Positions 15,434-22,054 of a DNA stretch of 35,381 nucleotides are shown in pieces. The notes under the pieces were generated by a model. It was not told the DNA's origin, did not search any database, and saw only the letters and a program-made list of their open reading frames with translations. The translations under genes were made by a program, and so were the position numbers. Origin of the DNA: Streptococcus parasanguinis (GTDB lineage Bacteria > Bacillota > Bacilli > Lactobacillales > Streptococcaceae); NCBI GenBank assembly GCA_018365265.1, contig JAGZKI010000025.1, positions 1 to 35,381 on the forward strand, given 5' to 3'. Within the stretch, counting starts at the first letter, position 1. Each line of letters starts with the position of its first letter.

Positions 15434-15521
15434 GCCCTAAATACTGTGGGAAAAAGATAAATTCTCATGTGAGCATCGCTCACTGCAAGAATTTCCTATT
15501 TTCGCTTTGCATTTTAAGGGC
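15434..15521 (+). repeat. 88-base imperfect hairpin just upstream of parC
   Basis: The two arms, 15434-15474 and 15478-15521, are near reverse complements with a few bulges: the outer ends are GCCCT and AAGGGC, the middle AAATTCT and AGAATTT, and the apex GTGAGC-ATC-GCTCAC. The only SD-like bases near parC (AAGGG, 15516-15520) lie in the closing stem. It looks like a mobile palindromic repeat or an RNA control element. Confidence 0.75.
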
Positions 15522-15533
15522 TTTGTATCTTAT

Positions 15534-17987
15534 ATGAGTAATATTCAAATCATGTCCCTGGAGGACATCATGGGAGAGCGCTTTGGTCGCTACTCCAAAT
15601 ACATTATTCAAGAACGGGCTCTTCCTGATATTCGGGATGGCTTGAAACCTGTTCAACGGCGGATTCTTTATTCTATGAATAAGGATGGCAATACCCATGA
15701 CAAGGGTTACCGTAAGTCTGCCAAGTCTGTCGGTAATATCATGGGGAATTTCCACCCTCACGGGGACAGTTCCATCTATGATGCCATGGTCCGCATGTCT
15801 CAGGACTGGAAGAACCGTGAGATCCTTGTGGAAATGCACGGAAACAATGGTTCCATGGACGGTGATCCACCAGCAGCCATGCGTTATACCGAAGCGCGCT
15901 TGTCTGAAATTGCGGGCTATCTCCTGCAAGATATCGAAAAGAACACAGTACCATTTGCCTGGAACTTTGACGATACGGAAAAAGAGCCAACGGTTTTACC
16001 TGCCGCTTTTCCAAATCTCTTGGTCAATGGGGCAACAGGGATTTCAGCTGGTTATGCGACAGATATTCCACCACACAACCTTGCTGAAGTCATCGATGCC
16101 GTGGTCTACATGATCGACCATCCATCTGCCAAGGTAGACAAGCTCATGGAGTTTCTGCCTGGGCCTGATTTCCCAACGGGTGCCATTATCCAGGGACGGG
16201 ATGAGATCAAGAAAGCCTATGAAACTGGTAAGGGCCGGGTGGTTGTCCGCTCTAAAACAGAGATCGAGCAGCTCAAAGGCGGTAAGCAGCAAATCGTTGT
16301 TACCGAGATCCCTTATGAGATCAATAAAGCAGTCTTGGTCAAGAAGATTGATGATGTCCGGGTCAACAACAAGGTAGCTGGCATCGCAGAGGTTCGGGAT
16401 GAGTCTGACCGAGATGGTCTTCGCATTGCCATTGAGCTCAAAAAAGATGCCAATGCAGATTTGATTTTGAACTACTTGTTCAAGTATACGGATTTGCAGG
16501 TCAACTACAACTTCAATATGGTAGCGATTGACAATTATACCCCTCGTCAAGTGGGGATTGTACCGATTCTCTCTAGCTACATTGCTCACCGTCGGGATAT
16601 CATTGTCGCTCGCTCGCGCTTTGATAAGGAAAAGGCCGAACGGCGTCTCCATATCGTAGAAGGCTTGATTCGCGTCATTTCCATCCTTGATGAAGTGATT
16701 GCTTTGATCCGGGCTTCTGATAATAAGGCAGATGCCAAAGAAAACCTCAAGGTCAGCTACGATTTCACGGAAGAACAAGCTGAAGCTATCGTTACCTTGC
16801 AATTGTACCGCTTGACCAATACGGATATTGTCACCTTGGAAGAAGAGCATGCTAGTCTCAAGGAGCAAATCGCGACCTTGGCAGCCATCATTGGGGATGA
16901 ACGGACTATGTTTAACCTTATGAAGAAGGAGTTGCGTGAAGTCAAGAAGCTCTTTGGGAATCAGCGTCGCAGTGAATTGCAAGACACTGCTAAAACGATC
17001 GAGATTGATACAGCCAGTCTCATTGTTGAAGAGGAAACCTTTGTCAGCGTAACCCGTGCTGGTTATATTAAACGGACCTCGCCTCGTTCTTTCAATGCCT
17101 CAACACTGGAAGAAGTCGGTAAGCGAGACGATGACGAGTTGATTTTTGTAGAGCCTGCTAAGACCACTCAGCACCTCTTACTCTTTACCAACTTGGGGAA
17201 TGCCATTTATCGACCAATTCACGAATTGACAGATACCAAGTGGAAGGATATCGGCGAGCACCTCAGTCAGACCTTGACCAATTTCGAGCAAGAGGAAGAA
17301 ATTCTCTTTGCGGAGATTGTAGATCAGTTTGAGGGAGTAACCTACTTTGCAGCAACTCACCAAGGACAAATCAAGCGTTTTGAACGCAAAGAATTTAGCC
17401 CATGGCGGACTTATCGTTCTAAATCGACCAAGTACGCTAAGCTAAAAGACCAAGATGACCGTATTGTAGCAGTTGCGCCAGTTGTCCTTGAGGACATCAT
17501 GATCATTACTAAAAATGGGTACGGGTTGCGCTTCAATATTGAAGAGGTCCCTGTCGTAGGAGCCAAAGCAGCAGGGGTCAAAGCCATTAACCTCAAAGAC
17601 GGAGATCAAGTTGCTGCCGCCTTTAAGTCGACAACTCCAAGCATGTACATTCTGACCCAGCGAGGCAGTCTCAAACGGATGTTACAAGACGATATTCCTG
17701 TGACCAGTCGGGCTAAACGGGGACTACAGGTCTTGCGTGAGTTGAAAAATAAACCACACCGTGTCTTCAAGGCAGGTCCAGTCTTCACTGACCAGGGAGA
17801 TTTTGATCTCTTTACGAGCCAAGAAGAAGTGGCAGAACAAGATCAAATCCTTCAGATCACTTCTACAACAGGTCAGGTGACAGAAGTTGATTTGACACAA
17901 TTAAGCATTTCTGAAAGAACAAGCAATGGATCCTTTGTCAACGATACCATTTCGGATCAAGAAGTTTTTTCGGCTACTATCAAATAA
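15534..17987 (+). CDS. parC: DNA topoisomerase IV subunit A
   Basis: DNA breakage-reunion subunit of topoisomerase IV. 817 residues from ATG 15534 (MSNIQIMSLEDIMGERFGRY), which matches the pneumococcal ParC start; a TTG at 15507 in the same frame would add nine residues and lies in the hairpin. The catalytic Tyr118 is in AAMRYTEARL. The quinolone-determining positions Ser79 and Asp83 (GDSSIYD) are wild type. The C-terminal beta-pinwheel lacks the QRRGGKG GyrA box, which separates it from GyrA at 23240. No clear Shine-Dalgarno lies at normal distance; AAGGG is 13 bases away and is base-paired in the upstream hairpin. Confidence 0.97.
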   Translation: MSNIQIMSLEDIMGERFGRYSKYIIQERALPDIRDGLKPVQRRILYSMNKDGNTHDKGYRKSAKSVGNIMGNFHPHGDSSIYDAMVRMSQDWKNREILVEMHGNNGSMDGDPPAAMRYTEARLSEIAGYLLQDIEKNTVPFAWNFDDTEKEPTVLPAAFPNLLVNGATGISAGYATDIPPHNLAEVIDAVVYMIDHPSAKVDKLMEFLPGPDFPTGAIIQGRDEIKKAYETGKGRVVVRSKTEIEQLKGGKQQIVVTEIPYEINKAVLVKKIDDVRVNNKVAGIAEVRDESDRDGLRIAIELKKDANADLILNYLFKYTDLQVNYNFNMVAIDNYTPRQVGIVPILSSYIAHRRDIIVARSRFDKEKAERRLHIVEGLIRVISILDEVIALIRASDNKADAKENLKVSYDFTEEQAEAIVTLQLYRLTNTDIVTLEEEHASLKEQIATLAAIIGDERTMFNLMKKELREVKKLFGNQRRSELQDTAKTIEIDTASLIVEEETFVSVTRAGYIKRTSPRSFNASTLEEVGKRDDDELIFVEPAKTTQHLLLFTNLGNAIYRPIHELTDTKWKDIGEHLSQTLTNFEQEEEILFAEIVDQFEGVTYFAATHQGQIKRFERKEFSPWRTYRSKSTKYAKLKDQDDRIVAVAPVVLEDIMIITKNGYGLRFNIEEVPVVGAKAAGVKAINLKDGDQVAAAFKSTTPSMYILTQRGSLKRMLQDDIPVTSRAKRGLQVLRELKNKPHRVFKAGPVFTDQGDFDLFTSQEEVAEQDQILQITSTTGQVTEVDLTQLSISERTSNGSFVNDTISDQEVFSATIK

Positions 17988-17995
17988 AAGAGAGC

Positions 17996-18024
17996 GTCGG
18001 TCCATTCTAGGACTGACTTTCTTT
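17996..18024 (+). terminator. terminator after parC
   Basis: GTCGGTCC (17996-18003) pairs with GGACTGAC (18010-18017) with one G-U, followed by TTTCTTT. It ends the parE-parC region before ilvE. Confidence 0.7.
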
Positions 18025-18031
18025 AAAAATA

Positions 18032-18046
18032 AATTTTCTGAAAATT
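18032..18046 (+). promoter_or_regulatory. CodY box upstream of ilvE
   Basis: AATTTTCTGAAAATT matches the 15-base CodY consensus AATTTTCWGAAAATT at every position. It ends 11 bases before the ilvE -35 element. ilvE/bcaT is a known CodY target in related bacteria. Confidence 0.88.
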
Positions 18047-18057
18047 GAAAATTTCGC

Positions 18058-18093
18058 TTGAAATTCTCATGAAATGGTGTACAATAGTGTACA
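18058..18093 (+). promoter_or_regulatory. ilvE promoter with a TGTACA repeat
   Basis: TTGAAA (18058-18063), a 16-base spacer and TACAAT (18080-18085). The -10 lies in TGTACA-ATAG-TGTACA (18078-18093): two copies of a self-complementary hexamer, 10 bases apart (one helical turn), which may be a second operator. Confidence 0.75.
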
Positions 18094-18162
18094 TAGATTG
18101 AGAAACTGAATCGACCTGCATCGGATCGACAAGGAATAGAAAGAATTAAAAGGAGCACTATC

Positions 18163-19185
18163 ATGACAGTATCACTTGATTGGGAAAACCTAGGCTTTTC
18201 ATATATGAAATTACCCTATCGCTATTTGGCACATTATCGCAATGGAGCTTGGGAAAAAGGGGAATTGACAGAAGATGCGACCTTGCATTTGTCCGAATCT
18301 TCTCCAAGTTTGCATTACGGTCAGCAAGCCTTTGAAGGGTTAAAAGCCTACCGTACAAAAGACGGAAGTATCCAATTGTTCCGTCCAGATCAAAACGCCA
18401 AACGTTTGCAACGCACAGCAGATCGTTTGCTGATGCCCCAAGTACCTGTTGACATGTTTGTGGATGCTTGTAAGGCAGTGGTGAAAGCCAATGAAGAGTA
18501 TGTTCCACCATATGGTACTGGAGCTACCCTTTACCTTCGTCCACTTTTGATTGGGGTTGGTGATATTATTGGTGTGCATCCAGCAGATGAGTATATCTTT
18601 ACCATCTTTGCCATGCCTGTCGGTAACTACTTTAAAGGTGGTTTGGTTCCAACGAACTTCTTGATTCAAGACGAGTATGACCGTGCTGCACCACATGGTA
18701 CAGGGGCTGCAAAAGTTGGTGGGAATTACGCAGCTAGTATGTTGCCAGGTAAGATTGCGCATGATCGTAACTTCTCAGACGTGATTTACCTCGATCCAGC
18801 GACGCACACCAAGATTGAAGAAGTTGGTTCTGCAAACTTCTTTGGTATCACTGCTAATAACGAATTTGTGACACCATTGAGTCCGTCTATTTTGCCATCG
18901 ATCACCAAGTACTCTTTGCTTTACTTGGCAGAACACCGTCTTGGTATGACACCAATTGAAGGGGATGTCTTTATCAATGACTTGGATCGCTTTGTAGAAG
19001 CAGGAGCTTGTGGTACCGCTGCTGTCATCTCTCCGATCGGAGGCGTTCAACATGGGGATGACTTCCATGTCTTCTATTCTGAAACAGAAGTAGGTCCTGT
19101 CACACGGAAGCTTTATGACGAGTTGACCGGTATCCAATTTGGTGATGTCGAAGCACCAGAAGGATGGATTTTCAAAGTCGATTAA
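18163..19185 (+). CDS. ilvE: branched-chain amino acid aminotransferase
   Basis: PLP enzyme for the last step of valine, leucine and isoleucine synthesis and the first of their breakdown, with 2-oxoglutarate/glutamate as partner. 340 residues, type IIb BCAT length. The PLP lysine is Lys184 in GTGAAKVGGNYAASM. LHYGQQAFEGLKAYR and RPDQNAKRLQRTADRL form the N-terminal fold-type IV domain, and EEVGSANFFGI and GTAAVISPI bind cofactor phosphate and substrate. Start ATG 18163 behind AAAAGGAGCAC. It has its own promoter with an exact CodY box, which links it to the leu operon in this window. Confidence 0.97.
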   Translation: MTVSLDWENLGFSYMKLPYRYLAHYRNGAWEKGELTEDATLHLSESSPSLHYGQQAFEGLKAYRTKDGSIQLFRPDQNAKRLQRTADRLLMPQVPVDMFVDACKAVVKANEEYVPPYGTGATLYLRPLLIGVGDIIGVHPADEYIFTIFAMPVGNYFKGGLVPTNFLIQDEYDRAAPHGTGAAKVGGNYAASMLPGKIAHDRNFSDVIYLDPATHTKIEEVGSANFFGITANNEFVTPLSPSILPSITKYSLLYLAEHRLGMTPIEGDVFINDLDRFVEAGACGTAAVISPIGGVQHGDDFHVFYSETEVGPVTRKLYDELTGIQFGDVEAPEGWIFKVD

Positions 19186-19304
19186 ACCGAAAGCGTCTGT
19201 AACAAAGTGGCCAGACTTCAATGAGAACGAGTCTTAACGAAAAGACGCAGTAGCTAATGTTTCACTTCATTCGCTTTTAGGAATAGAAGAGTGCCGAATG
19301 ACTC
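19186..19304. other. intergenic region with small hairpins
   Basis: No coding frame is supported. AAGAGT (19288-19293) can pair with ACTCTT (19301-19306), and a GTCTT/AAGAC stem lies near 19230-19245. It probably holds the 3' end of the ilvE transcript and possibly a degenerate part of the repeat that follows. Confidence 0.4.
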
Positions 19305-19366
19305 TTGCGGGGGTGGGATAAAGAAGGAATTTCTAACTAAATTCTTTCTGACCCACTCCCTTTTCT
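19305..19366 (+). repeat. partial, covarying copy of the dispersed repeat (hairpin 3)
   Basis: GGGGGTGGG (19309-19317) pairs with CCCACTCCC (19352-19360), and an inner 11-base stem AGAAGGAATTT/AAATTCTTTCT encloses CTAAC; TTTT follows. It has the same layout, outer bases and CTAAC loop as the third hairpin of the 21243-21423 repeat, but a different inner stem that still pairs. Confidence 0.65.
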
Positions 19367-19367
19367 C

Positions 19368-19396
19368 TTGCGTCATCAAGAGAATTTTTGTAAAAT
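19368..19396 (+). promoter_or_regulatory. promoter of the DUF2969 gene
   Basis: TTGCGT (19368-19373), a 17-base spacer and TAAAAT (19391-19396), 25 bases before the ATG. Confidence 0.6.
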
Positions 19397-19420
19397 AGAA
19401 AAAGTGAAAAGAGGGTTGAA

Positions 19421-19651
19421 ATGAGTAAAAAAGATAAGAAAATTGAGATTCAAATCGTTGATAGTAAAGTAACCGTCGGAAAAGACACTTTTGATGGTTT
19501 CACTTTGTCCATTGGAAAGAAAACGATTGGTGAAATTGCAGACATGGGTGGGCAATTTGCCATTATCAAAAATGGAAATGTGGATTCTCTTTACAAAAAA
19601 CTTGAAAAAGCCGTTGAAATTTTGATAGAAAATTATAATTTGAATAAATAA
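19421..19651 (+). CDS. DUF2969 family protein
   Basis: 76 residues, MSKKDKKIEIQIVDSKVTVG to LEKAVEILIENYNLNK, a small soluble protein conserved in Lactobacillales and of unknown function. The pattern of beta strands, then GKKxIGEIA, then FAIIKNGNVDSLYKKLEKAVE fits members I recall as DUF2969. Start ATG 19421 behind AGAGGG. It lies upstream of the tRNA-Tyr/tRNA-Gln pair, which has its own promoter; no terminator separates them. Confidence 0.75.
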   Translation: MSKKDKKIEIQIVDSKVTVGKDTFDGFTLSIGKKTIGEIADMGGQFAIIKNGNVDSLYKKLEKAVEILIENYNLNK

Positions 19652-19655
19652 GGGC

Positions 19656-19684
19656 TTGCAATCATAATAAATCAATGGTATAAT
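19656..19684 (+). promoter_or_regulatory. tRNA-Tyr/tRNA-Gln promoter
   Basis: TTGCAA (19656-19661), a 17-base spacer and the consensus TATAAT (19679-19684); tRNA-Tyr begins 20 bases later. Confidence 0.85.
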
Positions 19685-19703
19685 AGATCCTGTTGATTTA
19701 TAT

Positions 19704-19784
19704 GGAGAGATAGCGAAGAGGCTAAACGCGGCGGACTGTAAATCCGCTCCTTCGGGTTCGGGGGTTCGAATCCCTCTCTCTCCA
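19704..19784 (+). tRNA. tRNA-Tyr (GTA)
   Basis: Acceptor GGAGAGA (19704-19710) pairs with TCTCTCC (19777-19783). The anticodon loop CTGTAAA has GTA at 19738-19740, and the stem is GCGGA/TCCGC. It has a long variable arm typical of bacterial tRNA-Tyr and the T loop TTCGAAT. No CCA beyond the discriminator A is encoded. Confidence 0.95.
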
Positions 19785-19793
19785 TTTCATTCA

Positions 19794-19865
19794 TGGGGTA
19801 TAGCCAAGCGGTAAGGCAAGGGACTTTGACTCCCTCATGCGTTGGTTCGAATCCAGCTACCCCAG
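19794..19865 (+). tRNA. tRNA-Gln (TTG)
   Basis: Acceptor TGGGGTA (19794-19800) pairs with TACCCCA (19858-19864). The anticodon loop CTTTGAC has TTG at 19826-19828, and the T loop is TTCGAAT. It lies nine bases after tRNA-Tyr, so the two are co-transcribed. Confidence 0.95.
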
Positions 19866-19889
19866 TTCTTAGGTAATATCAGATAAGTG

Positions 19890-19919
19890 ATAAAATATCT
19901 ATCCAGGTATTTTATTTCT
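19890..19919 (+). terminator. possible AT-only terminator after the tRNA pair
   Basis: ATAAAATA (19890-19897) pairs with TATTTTAT (19908-19915), followed by TTCTT. The stem has no G-C pair, so termination would be weak. Confidence 0.35.
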
Positions 19920-19994
19920 TTATAGGATGAGTCGTTAAAGATTGTAGATGATCTCATTGCGAGTGCTTGCTTAGGAAAAATAATTATAAGTATG

Positions 19995-20025
19995 TCAAGT
20001 TTTAGAAAACTTGATTGTTGGAGGA
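19995..20025 (+). promoter_or_regulatory. hairpin and ribosome binding site of rpsA
   Basis: TCAAGTTT (19995-20002) pairs perfectly with AAACTTGA (20007-20014) around TAGA. Five bases later comes GGAGGA (20020-20025), nine bases before the ATG. A stem next to the binding site is a plausible site for S1 autoregulation, but this is inference. Confidence 0.5.
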
Positions 20026-20033
20026 TTTTTTAG

Positions 20034-21233
20034 ATGAATGAATTTGAAGATTTGCTAAACAGTGTTAGCCAAGTTGAACCAGGTGACGTTGTTACTGCTG
20101 AAGTATTGACAGTTGACGCGAACCAAGCTAACGTTGCAATCTCTGGAACTGGTGTCGAAGGTGTCTTGACTCTTCGCGAATTGACAAACGATCGTGATGC
20201 TGATATCAACGACTTGGTAAAACCAGGTGAAACACTTGAATTGCTTGTTCTTCGTCAAGTAGTTGGGAAAGATACTGATACAGTAACTTACCTTGTATCT
20301 AAAAAACGTTTGGAAGCTCGCAAAGCATGGGACAAATTGGTCGGACGTGAAGAAGAAGTTGTTACTGTTAAAGGAACTCGCGCTGTTAAGGGCGGACTTT
20401 CAGTAGAATTTGAAGGACTTCGTGGATTTATTCCAGCTTCAATGCTTGATACTCGTTTTGTACGTAACACTGAACGTTTCGTAGGTCAAGAATTTGATGC
20501 TAAAATCAAAGAAGTAGATCCGAAAGAAAACCGCTTCATCCTTTCTCGTCGTGAAGTTGTTGAAGCTGAATCAGCTGCAGCACGCGCAGAAGTATTTGGT
20601 AAATTGAACGTTGGTGATGTCGTAACTGGTAAAGTTGCACGTATCACAAGCTTCGGTGCCTTCATCGACCTTGGTGGTGTTGATGGATTGGTTCACTTGA
20701 CAGAATTGTCACACGAACGCAACGTATCACCTAAATCAGTTGTAACTGTTGGTGAAGAAATCCAAGTGAAAGTTCTTGACTTGAACGAAGAAGAAGGTCG
20801 TGTATCACTTTCATTGAAAGCTACAACACCTGGACCTTGGGATGGCGTAGAACAAAAATTGGCTGCTGGTGATGTGATCGAAGGAACTGTTAAACGTTTG
20901 ACTGACTTCGGTGCATTCGTTGAAGTATTGCCAGGTATCGACGGACTTGTACACATCTCACAAATTTCACACAAACGTGTTGAAAATCCAAAAGATGTTC
21001 TTAAAGTTGGACAAGAAGTAACTGTTAAAGTTCTTGAAGTAAATGCTGCAGATGAACGTGTATCACTTTCTATCAAAGCTCTTGAAGAACGTCCAGCTCA
21101 AGAAGAAGGCGAAAAACAAGAAAAACGTCAATCTCGCCCACGTCGTCCAAAACAAGAAAAACGCGACTTTGATCTTCCAGAAACTCAAACTGGATTCTCA
21201 ATGGCTGACTTGTTTGGCGATATCGAATTGTAA
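20034..21233 (+). CDS. rpsA: 30S ribosomal protein S1
   Basis: RNA-binding ribosomal protein that helps mRNAs with weak ribosome binding sites to initiate. The 399 residues contain four S1 (OB-fold) repeats: roughly 14-85, 100-172, 188-260 and 273-347. The last two are the most regular (GDVVTGKVARITSFGAFIDL and GDVIEGTVKRLTDFGAFVEV, each followed by GLVHxxxxSH). Four repeats instead of the six of E. coli S1 is normal for streptococci. A charged Arg/Lys/Glu tail (350-385) ends with an acidic FSMADLFGDIEL. Start ATG 20034 behind GGAGGA. The terminator hairpin of the dispersed repeat begins nine bases after the stop. Confidence 0.96.
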   Translation: MNEFEDLLNSVSQVEPGDVVTAEVLTVDANQANVAISGTGVEGVLTLRELTNDRDADINDLVKPGETLELLVLRQVVGKDTDTVTYLVSKKRLEARKAWDKLVGREEEVVTVKGTRAVKGGLSVEFEGLRGFIPASMLDTRFVRNTERFVGQEFDAKIKEVDPKENRFILSRREVVEAESAAARAEVFGKLNVGDVVTGKVARITSFGAFIDLGGVDGLVHLTELSHERNVSPKSVVTVGEEIQVKVLDLNEEEGRVSLSLKATTPGPWDGVEQKLAAGDVIEGTVKRLTDFGAFVEVLPGIDGLVHISQISHKRVENPKDVLKVGQEVTVKVLEVNAADERVSLSIKALEERPAQEEGEKQEKRQSRPRRPKQEKRDFDLPETQTGFSMADLFGDIEL

Positions 21234-21242
21234 TATTCAAAA

Positions 21243-21268
21243 GAGGCTGGGACAAAAGTCCTAGCCTC
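21243..21268 (+). terminator. rpsA terminator (hairpin 1 of the repeat)
   Basis: GAGGCTGGGAC (21243-21253) and GTCCTAGCCTC (21258-21268) form 11 pairs with one G-U and an AAAA loop, followed by TCAATTGTTTTT. Confidence 0.8.
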
Positions 21269-21423
21269 TCAATTGTTTTTGGATTGTCGAGCAAGACGCA
21301 GGGGTTGAGTGGGCTCTACTACGCTGATCTCATCAGCTTTTACAGCCCTACTCAACTGTGCGGAGGTGGGACAACGAAATCGAATTCTAACGAATTACCG
21401 ATTTCTGTCCCACTCTCTTTTTT
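21243..21423 (+). repeat. dispersed intergenic repeat, complete copy
   Basis: About 180 bases with three hairpins. Hairpin 1 is 21243-21268. Hairpin 2 is 21304-21356 (GTTGAGTGGGCT with AGCCCTACTCAAC, inner GCTGAT/ATCAGC). Hairpin 3 is 21362-21417 (GTGGGACA with TGTCCCAC plus an inner stem), ending in a T run at 21418-21423. From 21265 on it is about 95% identical to the reverse complement of 35228-35381. It codes for nothing visible. Confidence 0.85.
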
Positions 21424-21425
21424 AC

Positions 21426-21454
21426 TTGTAAAATTCTCAAGAATTTGATATACT
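21426..21454 (+). promoter_or_regulatory. tRNA-Arg promoter
   Basis: TTGTAA (21426-21431), a 17-base spacer and TATACT (21449-21454), ten bases before the tRNA. Confidence 0.7.
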
Positions 21455-21464
21455 ATAACAGTTG

Positions 21465-21536
21465 CCACCCTTAGTGTAATGGATATCACGTAAGATTCCG
21501 GTTCTTGAGATGGGGGTTCGATTCCCTCAGGGTGGA
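21465..21536 (+). tRNA. tRNA-Arg (CCG)
   Basis: Acceptor CCACCCT (21465-21471) pairs with AGGGTGG (21529-21535), with discriminator A at 21536. The anticodon stem TAAGA/TCTTG encloses TTCCGGT, giving anticodon CCG. The T arm is GGGGG-TTCGATT-CCCTC. It reads CGG codons, which are rare in a low-GC genome. Confidence 0.92.
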
Positions 21537-21548
21537 TGATTCATAACG

Positions 21549-21569
21549 AGGCTCCTCGGAGTCTTTTTT
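21549..21569 (+). terminator. terminator between tRNA-Arg and the Nudix gene
   Basis: AGGCTC (21549-21554) pairs with GAGTCT (21559-21564) with one G-U and loop CTCG, then a T run. It is short, so partial readthrough into the next gene is plausible. Confidence 0.6.
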
Positions 21570-21592
21570 GCTCTTTCTTGGAGGAACATGCA

Positions 21593-22009
21593 ATGACAGT
21601 AAAATTAATCGCCCATACCTTGATTGAGAAAGACGGGAAGTATCTGCTTATCAAACGCTCGAAAATAAAGCGAGGTCTCCCTAATGTCTATCCATCTTAT
21701 TGGGATATTCCAGGTGGAAGTGTAGAAGAGAATGAATTGCCCAGAGAGGCTGCTCTACGTGAGGCTATGGAGGAGGTTAATCAAAAGCTTCGGATTAATA
21801 AGATTATCCACGAAGATAGTCAATTTGATGCCAGCAAAGATACTGTCTTTACACGCCTAGTTTATGCTGGCGAGATTTTGGAAGAGCGTGATTTTATATT
21901 AGATCCAGAAGAGCATACAGACTTTAAATGGATTTCTTCTTTGAAAGACATAGAGAGCAATCTCGTTGTGCCTTATTTGCTTGAAATCCTTGCTGACAAA
22001 TCCAAATAA
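21593..22009 (+). CDS. Nudix hydrolase
   Basis: 138 residues. It has the Nudix box GSVEENELPREAALREAMEE (fitting Gx5Ex7REUxEE), with the usual following Gly replaced by Asn (VNQ). Nudix enzymes hydrolyse nucleoside diphosphates linked to another group; the substrate cannot be told from sequence. I choose ATG 21593 (MTVKLIAHTLIEKDGKYLLI) because it has GGAGG about 10 bases upstream and the typical first strand. The open frame extends back to 21536, but that part runs through the tRNA-Arg terminator. No separate promoter is visible, so expression may depend on readthrough from tRNA-Arg. Confidence 0.85.
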   Translation: MTVKLIAHTLIEKDGKYLLIKRSKIKRGLPNVYPSYWDIPGGSVEENELPREAALREAMEEVNQKLRINKIIHEDSQFDASKDTVFTRLVYAGEILEERDFILDPEEHTDFKWISSLKDIESNLVVPYLLEILADKSK

Positions 22010-22018
22010 AGCAGCTAA

Positions 22019-22053
22019 AAAACATCCCCTTTTTAATAAGGAGATGTTTTTTT
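22019..22053. terminator. bidirectional terminator between the Nudix gene and ldh
   Basis: AAAACATCCCCTT (22019-22031) pairs with AAGGAGATGTTTT (22038-22050) with one mismatch. T and A runs flank the stem, so it can stop transcripts from both sides. Confidence 0.8.
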
Positions 22054-22054
22054 C

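Noticed and set aside
10457..15533. A complete integrative element or insertion sequence in the parE-parC gap
   Set aside because: No transposase, integrase, attachment repeat or terminal inverted repeat flanking the cargo could be seen; the only palindrome is the 88-base hairpin at one edge.
16044..16982. 312-codon minus-strand frame inside parC
   Set aside because: It is a shadow of a strongly conserved gene, with no ribosome binding site and no recognisable protein.
18058..18085. Rex or CcpA site at ilvE
   Set aside because: The sequence fits CodY and a promoter; no TTGTGA...TCACAA or cre pattern is present.
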